Part shown: in pieces, positions 22,900-33,400 of the stretch | Layout of the letters: each line of letters starts with the position of its first letter | Numbering within the stretch: the stretch's first letter is position 1 | Assembly (NCBI GenBank): GCA_948099385.1 | Contig: CANUEZ040000024.1 | Coordinates: 20,534,001 to 20,598,000, forward strand | Direction: 5' to 3' | DNA length: 64,000 bases | Origin: Fasciola hepatica | Lineage: Eukaryota; Platyhelminthes; Trematoda; Plagiorchiida; Fasciolidae | Notes under the pieces: model-generated | What the model was told of the DNA's origin: nothing | Database searches by the model: none | Seen by the model: only the letters and a program-made list of their open reading frames with translations | Made by a program: the position numbers and the translations under genes

Positions 22900-22917
22900 A
22901 GTGGGGCAAGCCCCACT
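22900..22917 (-). repeat. Perfect hairpin in RTE 3' UTR
   Basis: AGTGGGGC AA GCCCCACT: an 8-bp perfect inverted repeat with a 2-nt loop, about 13 bp from the triplet tail. Copy A keeps GAGCCCCACT but has lost pairing on the other arm. It may serve RT recognition of the template end (inference). Confidence 0.7.
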
Positions 22918-23284
22918 GATCACTGCCTTTATCACCATGTTGCACGCTGAATTAGAAAGTGTGAACATACAAGATGGACAGGGACTGGACCTACATGGGT
23001 GGGAAAAGGAAAGAATGCCCTAATAGTCAACACACGGAATACACAGTCTAACCGTACAAACGCACACCGATCAGTTATTCTGATTCGATAGAAAGTGACA
23101 GCACAATCGCCACTGTTCGCGGTTCGCTGCCATATCCTTCAGTGTCTCCTGCCAGCTGGAAGACGGATCTTTTGGACCCCAACCACGAAGACGTGAAGCA
23201 CCTACTTTTCCTAAGTCTGCTGTACATTTCCTCATTCCTTGCTGCCATGTCATCTGTTGACCTCCACGTGGTCTCTTCCACTCC

Positions 23285-24747
23285 CTAGGAGGAACAGAGA
23301 ATAGGACGCGATACGGTAGACGTGTTTGACATACGTAACACATGCCCCAACCAACGAAGTCTACTAAGTTGGATATGCTGTGACAAAACGTTGTCCGAAT
23401 TAGTACCCAATACTCGATTTCTGACCTCAGCATTGCCTACTCGGATAATCCACCCGATCATAGCGATACTACGTAAACATCGGTGGTCGAAAACCTCAAG
23501 ACGACGAATATCTTCAGCACGCACACTGCATGTCTCGCAACCATACAACAAAACTGAACGTACTGCGGAACAGTATACACGACCTTTCAACTTTAGTGAG
23601 ATATCAGATCGACGCCACAAGTGCTTCAGTCCAGTGTACGTCGCTCGAGCCTTGGATATCCGCGTGCTCACCTCTACTACTGTGCTCTGATCTGTCGTCA
23701 CACTGCTGCCGAGGTAGATGAAGTGGTCGACAACTGACAGCACCTCCCCATCAAGCATCAAGTTCGGAATCGTTGACGTCCAGTCTTGTAACATCACCTC
23801 ATACTTTGAAGGTGGAAAGCGCATGCCGAATGGAGCTACAGCTCTCCCAAGTCTATCTAGTGCACGTTGCGCATGTTCCGTGGATTCGAACAAGCAGACA
23901 ACGTCGTCCGCGTATTCTAGGTCACATAGCTTTTCACCATTTCCTAGTTCGACGCCTACATCCTGAAGATTTTGCAGCGCACTGTCCAATATTTTGTCCA
24001 TGACGCAGTTGAACAGGAATGGAGACATGGGACATCCCTGTCGAACACCACTGGTCGTTTCGAACCGACCGGATAGTTCACCGTAAACTCTAACGCGGCC
24101 AGAAGTATGAGAATGCAATGACCTTAGTAGGTTCACGAACTTGTGGGGCATACCTTTTCGATGAAGAGTACTGAAAAGCGCTGCTCGATCAACTGAATCG
24201 AAAGCGCCTTTCAAGTCTAAGAAAATCATTATTGTCGGTCGGCAATGCGTGTGACGCGTTTCAAGTGGTTGACGAAGAGTAAAAATCTGGTCGATGCATC
24301 CTCGACCTGGCGGAATCCAGCCTGCTGTTCGCGGGCATTCCTTTCGCGTGCCGGTGTAAGACGATGCAATAGAATTGAGGCTAATACTATGATTATCGGA
24401 ATTACGCTAATCCCACGGTGGTTACTACAGTCATTGCGTATTCCCATGTTGAAGATGGGAACAATCAACGACTCACTCCATATTAACGGAATACGCTCCC
24501 CGTTCCAAATGTCACAGAGCAAAACGGTAAGTGATTTTCTCAAAACATTCCCACCCAGTTTGAAAAGAACTGGGGGATGTTCGTCGGGACCTGCCGCTTT
24601 CCCTCGCTTTAGTGATCGAATGCATGACTCTACTTCTACTTCCAATGGGGGCTCAAGTGATACCACCCAAGGAGTCGCAGTTGTTGACACGTGAGTAACT
24701 ACACTAGCGTGCAGCCAGCTGAACTGTCCTTGAAGTATTCGGCCCAA
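23285..24747 (-). pseudogene. RTE-type reverse transcriptase (copy B)
   Basis: Two long open pieces that nearly join. 24747-24229 carries SCIRSLKRGKAAGPDE, WNGERIPLIWSESLIVPIF, NHRGISVIPI and LLHRLTPARERN. 24229-23285 (314 codons) begins IFLDLKGAFDSVDR and carries GVRQGCPMSPFLFN, the catalytic YADD at residues 106-109 (23903-23914), and the post-RT region SVLLYGCETC, LEVFDHRCLRS, RLRWLGHVLRM. The palm active site looks intact. The break near 24229 falls between the two halves of RT, so no functional enzyme is made from this copy as it stands. Confidence 0.85.
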
Positions 24748-25340
24748 CGGTCAAGCCTTTGCTGTTTGCTATGGATGGGTTCTGCATTCCTATCGCAAAT
24801 CGTTTCACTGACCTGGGTTCGCCGTCCACCGGTGTCACGAATAAGTTTGAATAGTCTTTGACTGTTACCTGAAGCAGCTACTATTTCCATTTCTTCGGCT
24901 GCCTTGACCCACCAATTTTCGCGATCCTTCTTAAGTCTTTTCGTAACTTGTCTTTGTAGCTTTCTCCGCATCTTATTCATCTTACGGTTCGAGAGCCGAC
25001 GCTTTTGCTCCACTATGCCCAGCGACTCTTGCGAGATCCAGTGTCTTTGATGGACAACGGATCTAGGACCACAGACGAAACCTGCTGCCACGTGCATCGC
25101 CTGTTTGATATGAGCCCAATGTTCATCTGTATTACTGTTCGTCGTAGATCCTAGCTCATGTGCTAACTTCTGCTCATAACGGGTGCGGAGTTCTGGATCA
25201 CACAAACGTTGCACGGCTAATCGGGTTTGCGGTTTGCGTCGATGACCATGGAGCTGGAGAGATAATCGCATTAAACGTAATGCATGGTCCCACTCTACGT
25301 ACGTGGACCAGGGAGATTTACAGTTCTGGACAGAACTACG
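24699..25340 (-). pseudogene. RTE ORF2 endonuclease-RT linker (copy B)
   Basis: A 190-codon open piece rich in Lys and Arg, preceded by WRSSVQNCKSPWSTYVEWDH. This matches the linker that joins the endonuclease to RT in RTE elements (RSRWRSSV, DHALV). It includes KDRENWWVKAAEEMEIVA and FKLIRDTGGRR. It overlaps the RT piece in another frame. Confidence 0.75.
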
Positions 25341-25561
25341 CCACCGGTAGCTTACTGCTATTGATCAATCTAGCTGTGAGCATCTGTAGAGCTGGAGTGT
25401 CATGTGGCCTTACTAAGCAAGCCGTGTCAGAAATTCGTACTGGATAAAAATAACCGATTGTCTGCACGAAAGTGGGGAAGCCTATCCCCGTTATCTTTAC
25501 GCTGAACGAGTAAAGCACAAAGCCCAACTAAACAGGCTTCTGAAGCACTAAGTTTGCCAGC

Positions 25562-26119
25562 CTATGCAGTAAGATTGCCCGCTTGCACCACGATTTCAGA
25601 ACCTTTTCTTATGCGAACGAGAGTGGTGAGTTCATCATAGTGCTCATCGTTCTGTATTTCAGATCTGCAGTCCGTTGGAAGGTACGCCGAGATCACAAAC
25701 AAGTTTTGCTTACCATAGCTATCCTTTCGAACGCCAACTGACCCCTGAGGTCTGACTGCATATAAACGACTATTAACCGGGATCCTGTCTAAAAGAGCAG
25801 CTTTGGCCTTGTCACTCAAGACTATTCATACAAAACTTTGACCATCAGCTTCAGCTACTTCGTCTACTGAAGTGCGCAAGAAATACCTCGATGAGATTTC
25901 AGGAGCAGTTGGTTGAATCATACTGCTCAAATCCTAGATACGTGTTTCACTTACGCGGCAGACATCAATATTCAGAGAGTTCATTGTGAGGGCTAGGCAC
26001 ATCTGCTGACCGGCCAACATGAGAATGTGCACGTTGAAGAAGCCAAGATTCAGAGGCTGACGAGGCCTGAGAAAATGTGAGTTACAGTACAGATGATTAG
26101 TTGAGGCACGGCTTGACAA
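25562..26119 (-). pseudogene. RTE AP-type endonuclease (copy B, decayed)
   Basis: The start (26119-25934) has NLGFFNVHILM and SLNIDVCRVSETRI, the first endonuclease blocks. After a gap, 25819-25562 has KAALLDRIPVNSRLYAVR, FVISAYLPTDC and VVQAGNLTA. The family block is AGDFNA; here the catalytic Asp is Asn (GN for GD), so nuclease activity is probably lost independently of the frameshifts. Confidence 0.75.
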
Positions 26120-26245
26120 CTAATCGTTTCGAGTATCGGGGGTGCTATCGGTGGGAGCATTACGGATGGATAGGAATGGGCGAAGAGAGGTGGTTGGGGA
26201 CAGAAGACAAAGGTTGAATAGAGTAAAGGGAACTCGGGCCAATTG

Positions 26246-26659
26246 AGCAGTACAGATTCTTGCACCATTGAGCATCAAGATAAATCCCACTAAGCCGCGA
26301 CTCCTGTGTTTGGGTCGTACCTCTTCCGCCTACTCTGTGTATGAAACGGGGTTTGGACTCGATTCCCCGTTGGAGAGTGAAGTTATCCCACGCTTACGAA
26401 ATGGGTCCTTCTCCAAGCCTGATTCCCCTCTCCAACAGCGTCATAAATACGGGCAATAATTAGATCGAGTTCCAAGGGTGGTAAGTTGGGGAATGGGAAA
26501 ATTAGGATGGGAGATTGTGGAGAACGAGTGATGGCGAAAGTCAAAGAGGTAAACATAATACTGGTGGATAGTGGAGACAAAAGGGGGAAGATGCTGCATC
26601 CAGTAATGCCACAGAACGATGTATATCTAGATGCAATCAGAAAACACGTCAGGTGAGCA
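26246..26659 (-). repeat. LINE 3' UTR repeat, inverted copy of 37972-38383
   Basis: About 414 bp that reappear in reverse complement 11.3 kb away, with long identical blocks. A frame of more than 60 codons gives the same peptide in both (for example ITRSPQSPILIFPFPNLPP). It directly follows the ORF2 end of LINE D, so I read it as 3' UTR rather than a gene. Confidence 0.8.
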
Positions 26660-29390
26660 AGCAAAGGTCCAACGCTGCACTGAAACCTACGACCTACGTG
26701 ACAGGTACCATCTCAGCCGGCAGTGAGCCCCATGGTTTGACAACGCGGCATGCAAGAAACCTCCCCTTGTTTTTTAGTGCTCTCGGTTCGATGAGTGCAA
26801 ACTCACGTCTTCTGAGTATGGAACCCTGTGTCAATAATAATGGCGGCCCCGTTGGGGTGGATGGCCCTTACATTTGTTTCACGACTACGGTTGGAAAACC
26901 TTCGAGTCTTCAACGTTTCGTGTAGGAGAGTTTTAGCGCCATTGACTTTTTCGCGTACGTTTTGTTTCTGAGTCCCAACAACACTTTGGTGAGTTATCGC
27001 TGAACTTTCTCAAGAACCGCGGCGTCCTGCACAAGAGCAGAGGCACAAGCTTGGGTACAACGTTCTAGATATAGCCTTATTATTGCTGTATAGAGGGACG
27101 AAAATAAGAAATCCTCCCCGGAAGCTGCGATGAACAAAATTTGGTGGAGAGCCTGTTTAGCCTTAGCCGCAGCAGCCAGATACTGCGGAGATGGCTGGTG
27201 CCAACCTTCCATCGGGGCTTCAACGTCAGCGATGACGGTAGCATTTCTAATTGCTTGTGGGTTTTGTAGGTCCATATATGTTCATTCTCAGCCCATGTTT
27301 CGGGCGAGATACCCACACCTCCCTATGTTGAGCAGCATTTGCCAATGATTGATCCAGGAGTGGGCCCTGTCCAAATCCTCTCGGAGTAATGCTGTTCCAA
27401 ATCCACCCGCTGGCTGTGGGTCGTCGACAAAAAAGGCTTGGTTTTGTATGCCCTCTAGTGGGTCGTTGACTTAGATCAGTAAAAGAGAAGGACCCAGGAC
27501 CGGCTCCTGTGGGGCCACACCGGCAGCCGTAGCCCTCGCGGACTGGCTCCCATCCACCAGTAAGTAGTACTTTCGGTTTGTGAGATATTCCCGGGTCCAG
27601 TTCAATATCTGGAGGGTTACAGCCAGAGCTTCCGTTTTGCGCAATAGAAGCCGGTGGTCTAAGGCCTCAGAGGTCTTCTGCAAACCCGAATAGCAGGCCT
27701 CGACTCTCCCACTCCCGCCCAACTTGGTCGTTGTCTCATCCAAAAAGAGCGGCGTGTTAGGCTAGTGAGATCTATTTTGACTAACTCATACTGTATGCTC
27801 GAAACTATCCAATATTCAGCCAGGTGACTGGCCACATTCTTCTCAATTAGCCTCCATTATTTCAGTGGAACAGGTAGCAGGCTGAGTAGTCTATAGTTTC
27901 GTATATCTTCCTTTAACCCTCTCTCATGCTTTGAGACAACTTCGGCCGTCATTCATCCCTCAGGCGGTTGCGCATTGTCCAACGGTCTAGTGCACCACTG
28001 GGCAAGAGGGGCCGCTATTACCTGGGAAAGGGAACAATGAACTGCAGCATGGGTGCCATGTGGACCAGCTGCCTTGTGTACGTTAAGGCCAGTCAGGACC
28101 TTTTTTACTTCGTCAACAGGAACGGTGATGTTTGTGTTCTGGTGAGGGCTCTTACGCCAGGCTGAGTCCACTTTCATTATAAAGTGCTGTCTCAAAGTGC
28201 CCTCGCTGTATCTGGGCCTTCGCTCTACTGCCGAGTGTATGGTTACCATCCCGGTCCTTAATGGAACCCGCAACTACCCGTATGGCCGAGTTTGGCTGAA
28301 CATAGTTGTAGCTGGCTTTCTTGCACATCTTAACATCCCTAGCTTAGGTGATCTCATAAGACAGCCAAAACGGCTTTTGGACCCTTATGGCCACTTCTCG
28401 AGTCATTTTGGACCGCAAATATCACTTATGGCCTCCTGTTTGCTGGTGCTGTCACTCCACCCTGTACCCTCGACTTTGAACCCCAGTTTGCTTGCCTGGT
28501 CCACCGCAACGCTGTTTCCTTCTTGTGGACTCTGTGGATCCCCGTAAAAAGCCCTGTGAGCGACAGATGACTGTTCGTGAATGCTGTCCATTCCTCTTCA
28601 AAACTTTGATAGTGAAAGTCCCATGCCTGTGCTTGGACTGCAACGACTAGGCCCGGCACCACAAGATTTTTAAAGCATCTTTAAGGTTTTTGGGGCAACC
28701 TATCTTCCCCGACCACGAAGCCGCAAAGGCTTCCCCTTTGGTCGCCTCTTCCTGAGGGTGCTGATGCTTGTAGGCCCTAAAGTCACCGGCGCGTCTGGCG
28801 GTTGCCAGGTCCAGTCCCCCGGGAGTCTCCATCTCCCTCCACCTTGTTCGTTGTGACATGCTGGACAAGTGCTCCCTCCCAGCACTAGGTCTAGTAGTCT
28901 GACAGGGAAGTCATCACAGGCCGCTCACAGATTCCCCCGTTCTATCTCGGGGACATTGAAGCTTCCTGGGATTATGAGTCCATCTGCTTCGGCCAAGGTG
29001 CGGTGAGGGCAGCTCAGCGAGGCTGAGTCCTTCAGCGAGGTAGCAGAGAGGCTTCTGCACATACATGCGACGAGAAATTCAGCCAGGAGTAGCCCCGAGC
29101 TACAGAGGGCCTCCAGTATATCCGGTGATTTGGTACATTCCCGGCTGTCAGCTTTATTGTGCCCGCGACTATTATCGTGGCACCCCCGCCACCACTACCA
29201 TCAGCCCCATAAGCTGGATGAACGCAGCAGCCAGGAGAGCGAAAGACTCTGATTTCATTCCCAGCCTTCAGTCGGGTTTCGACGGCAGCTGTGCAATCAG
29301 CACAGGTAGCCTATGCTGCCAGTTGGTACCGTTTGTTCCCAAAACTGCACGCTTTAGTGCAAGCTACAGCTGGGTTTCCTAGTCTTCGTG
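26660..29390 (-). pseudogene. CR1-group ORF2 (LINE D, decayed)
   Basis: Endonuclease relic near 28960 reads IIPGSFNVPEIE, where the family has GDFNxPEI; the catalytic Asp is Ser. RT relics: VKKVLTGLNVHKAAGPHG (28100), LQILNWTREYLTNRKYYLLVDG and APQEPVLGPSLLLI (27743-27471). C-terminal relics: KAKQALHQI, AAVLEKVQR (27275-26997) and LKNKGRFLACRVV (near 26760), the segment that is RRxFFSQRVVN in related LINEs. Many stops and frame changes. Confidence 0.75.
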
Positions 29391-29811
29391 TACCGTTTAT
29401 GAGCCGGTAGGCCTGGCACTCGGAACCCAGTTCCGAGCGCTGTGCTCTCTTTCGGCGACTGGGGCGTGATTCTGTTTTGTCCTTTACCTGTCACTCCTGA
29501 GTGGTAATGAAGAGCTTTGTTGGTTTTCTAAAGCCTCTTTTAGGGTGAGAGGTGCTTTGCCGATTTAGTGGAGGCTTTCTCCTTTTATGAATGTTAGTAC
29601 AAAGCTGACAGCTTTTCTCAGGGTCCACTTGGTTCCTACTGGTAGACACGCCAAATGGCCGAGTCATCTGGCTCCAATGCAGTTGTCCCGTGGGTGGTGG
29701 CCCTGATCAGTTCCGCTGACGCTAAGAGCTCGTTTCTCTCACTGGGGTTTGCAAACTCGATGAGCACCAGCCTAGGGGGTCACTGATCACCCGCGATATA
29801 GCTCCACACAC

Positions 29812-30446
29812 CTAGCCTGAAAACTCCCCAGTACAGTTTGCCTCGATAGAATCGGAGCTTGGCGTCGAACATCTCTTTCTCTCTATCTGGCTGCTTGGCA
29901 GAGCACTAGTGCCTTTCTCCACCAGACTGTAGATCCTGCCTAGGGTTACTTCAATGTTCCTTATTAACTTGCCAAGGGTGGGCGTTACTGTGATAAACTT
30001 GTCCCTAATAGCCTCCGAGTCCGTTTCCTGCTTGTCGAATTTTTGTCTTGTTTGTGATATTTCCCTCCCAATGTCTTTACGCAACTTGTTACTACCAACA
30101 CTGCTTGGTGCGGAGCTGGGCCTCGGGGCTCTCTCAATGGCCTTATCCATTCCTAAATAGCGGGAGATTTTGGTGGCGGTTGGTCTACCTGACATCCTGG
30201 CTGCTGATCTTTTACTTTTGCAGATGTCAAGGTAAATCCAGTGGGCCTAATAAGACATTGTTTTTCATCATATAGCTCGAATATTTCAAGGGGCAGTCGA
30301 TCACACTTTCGGTGATACCAGCTGTGACGGACATCACACCTCATTCTTACTTCCACGGCATGAGAGCATCTGGCATTCCCACAAGTGGAACTGTGTTTTA
30401 ACTGCTTAACAGCACTGGTCTTCATATGCTTTAGTCGGTGGCTCAT
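29812..30446 (-). pseudogene. LINE ORF1 with PHD-like zinc finger and coil
   Basis: Two overlapping open pieces. 30446-30153 reads CGNARCSHAVEVRMRCDVRH then SWYHRKCDRLPLEIFELYDE, the spacing of a PHD-type finger (family: C..C....RCD.C..W.H..C). One expected Cys is Arg (CDVR). 30195-29812 is polar with a probable coil: IGREISQTRQKFDKQETDSE, then LGKLIRNIEVTLGRI. CR1-group ORF1 proteins often pair a PHD finger with a coiled segment and act as RNA-binding chaperones (family knowledge). Confidence 0.65.
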
Positions 30447-33400
30447 TTCAGCAGCGAGTGAGAAAAGCCCAGAGGATAAACAAAGAGAATTGCGGGTAAT
30501 TTTGGTAATGGACTACTGTAGAGAGGATCAAGTAAAGAATGCTCGGGTAGCATAGGAATTCAAGTGGTGGGGAGCGTAACAAGCACTCTGAGGGACTCAC
30601 CAGCTGCTTTCTTTTCATTGATTGCCACAGATTCATCGAGCAGAACTAAGTCTTCCTCACTTTTTGTAGTTTTTACCGACCACTTTGCTGCACAAGTAGA
30701 ACGGCTTGAACCTTTTGTTTCTCCTTGATTTACATGGGTGGATTTCTAAGGCTGGGACGAGTTTTACCCGGCACCAGCAACCTTTTGCTCTTGTCCCGAT
30801 CTCAGTGCAAGACCAAGGTACTGTGCGGTGCAGTTCAGGTACGCTTTCAGTGTTGAGGTATCACAGTTCAATTTTCCCCACCAACCATGCCTACCATCTG
30901 TTAGTCATTTAAGGCCCAAGGAATGATACATTTTACGGAAAGAGTTCGTCGTAACTCAGTCCTTTAACTGAGGGACCGCCAAGTGGAACAATTTTACATT
31001 TAAGTAATTGGTCCCATTTTGGGTCAAACTGCCCTCTCCTGACTGTGAAGGAAGTCTACTGTTTTGCAAGCGAAAAAGAAAAGTTGTTTGGGAGACTGTG
31101 GGCGGCTTATCCAACAAACCTCATCGTTGAAAATCATCAGGATGAAATATGGGGAACCAACATGAAATCTGTTGTTCCCACCCACTAACCGCCTCACTGA
31201 ACTGTGGAAAGTCGAGCCCTAATCCTATTTCTGCTGCACTTGGATCAGTGGTGCACGACTCAGTGTGGTGCGTATCGTTCAACAGTGCCATGTCGTTCCG
31301 TCGGGTACCTCCAAAAAAGTACATCACAGCCTGCTGCTGGGGGAGCATCCAAAGGTCACACGCACCACCGCCTTCGCCTCCATGTCGGTCGGTTCACAGA
31401 ACTGGCTGTAATTGATACAACCCTTAGCCGGTAGTTTTTTTGCTGGCGATCACAAGATCGAGGTTGAGACATCGTCGAGGCGCATAATATTCAAGGATAT
31501 CTGATATCTTAAGAGCCAGGTAAGTTTATCGAGATTAAACAAAAGTGAACAACGGTAACGTTTGCTTTTCAGTCAATAAAAATGGTTTATTGATAAGACT
31601 GAGATGCATTTCGCCAAGGTACTAATAGTAGAAGATGCATGGGGAAAAAATTAGGACGTACGGACTGAGACGGCAAAAAAGGTTATTCGACCACTCAAGC
31701 ATTGTTCTTGTACTGAAGACCACTGAAACTTCGGCTGGGGCAGGAGATCGCATAAGGGCTCATTTTAATGGCAAAATTGGGGGTAAGGCTAAGGTAATAC
31801 TGAAAAGAACTCAATAACAAGAGTAATTCAACAAATGGTTTGAGAGGGAGGGCGCATTGGAAAACAGGGCAAAACTGCCGGTGTCAGGGAGAAAACCTTG
31901 AGAATCAACCAAATAACTCAAACAGGTTAACTCCGAAGGGGAAAAGGCTCATCAGAGTTGATTGCCTTATTATGTTCTGAAAACGTTCCAGGAATGGAAG
32001 CGAACCGTCGTCGAGCACTTCTTCGGTGGGAGCACACCAAACAAAGGTGGCTATCTCTTTGCTTTTCTTGTCAATTGGATCTTGTTAATATACGTCATTC
32101 AGAATAATTTGAGGGAAATACTTAAAACCGTGAAATTGGTGAACAACGTCCTCCAGTTAACGAGGGGCGCGTCAGAATTGCTCAAAAGTATATCTATACT
32201 TTAACTGGGGTAAAAATGGATGAGCACTGTATGAAAACCTGAAAGTGACCCGAAGCCATCCCTTTGATCAAACGGTAAATTTTACAAATGAATAAAACTG
32301 TTTCTCACCTGATAATCTGCAATAACAAAGGTTTATTTTGAAAAACACCGCGTAGTGGGAAACATTTCACTAACAGCTTTACGGACAAGGGGTCCCATTT
32401 CCTTCAGGGGAGCTTAGGAATATATCATGATGTCTCATTTGATGGTATCCCTGGCAATAAAACACAGCACAAGTGAATCTTATATTATTATTGGTATTAG
32501 AACATATTGTGTAAACCACATTCAGAGCGTCCATCTTCCGTCACTTTCACGATTACTCACTCAGTGGGGACCCTGTCCGCAGTAAATGACCCATGGAAGG
32601 CTTGAAGTACATACCGCATTTTTTCTCAGCCACACAGCATGAAAATCCGCCCATTTCAATAAATTTAGATTACTTTTGCCAGAAATTTTACCTTCTTTAA
32701 TCCAGCCTGGTCCCATAAAGAAACCAGTCTAAACTGAATGTTGTCCTTTCCTCGGGTGTAGTCTACTATAATGCTTTGTAGTTCCTTTCGCATTGCGGTT
32801 ACTAAGGGTAGAGGCAAACCAGCGGTTACTGTCATCGCGATCATGAATCGCTCAAACATGCCCCACACATATGTGTCAAACCAGATTACGATCGATACTT
32901 GGCCGCACTAAATTCAGCTGCTATTTCTATCTGGTACCCTCACAAAATCAGCTCCCCATAAAGGCCGGTCTGGTCCCCGGACCTGGTAATCATCATCTGG
33001 GCAGGCGAATTATGCTGCCGCTTGAAGTTTAACACGTAGCCCGTGGTCTGTCGTGTAGGTAACATCTGACCCGTTAGTAGTGCTATTTCGTGCGTCATAT
33101 GTGGGATGCCAGGCATAATGAACTGCCTCCAAGGTTACACGTTTCCATTTACAACCTGCTGCGAAGTGGTTGGCTGAAATATGTACGTACTTCCTTCTCG
33201 TATTCTTAGAACGGAAACAAATGGACGGTGAGCCTGGAAAATGGACAGTAAAAATAAATCGCATCCTTTGATATTTACCACTGGTTCGTTTCCCCACTGC
33301 GATTGTGCTGCAAAGAAGGTACTGAGTTTTCCGAAAGCGATCCCAGGGCAAGTGCAGTTTGTCAAACATGTTCGCTTCAGAGACAACAAGCCAGGAAGGT

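Larger units (their letters stand above)
22870..26245 (-). mobile_element. RTE-type LINE copy B, nearly full length
   Basis: On the minus strand the order is: endonuclease start (26119, NLGFFNVHILM, NSLNIDVCRVSETRI), endonuclease body, linker, RT, C-terminal region, 3' UTR and a triplet tail. ORF2 is split into at least five open pieces by frameshifts and stops. The 3' end at 22870-22887 is ATTATCATCATCATC on the plus strand, i.e. GAT triplets on the sense strand, as in RTE elements. Its 5' end abuts a CR1-group LINE 3' UTR at 26246. It matches copy A closely in coding and UTR. Confidence 0.85.
26246..30446 (-). mobile_element. CR1-group LINE D with ORF1 and ORF2
   Basis: Minus strand: ORF1 region (30446-29812), then ORF2 with endonuclease (about 29060-28690), RT (28273-27471), C-terminal region (27275-26660) and 3' UTR (26659-26246). 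The UTR is nearly identical to that of LINE E on the opposite strand (37972-38383). The last roughly 150 bp, including any AACTG tail, are missing, as RTE copy B begins at 26245. Confidence 0.75.

Noticed and set aside
31121..31415. Overlapping 75-88 codon frames on both strands
   Set aside because: No motif, no similarity to other parts of the window, and length expected by chance.
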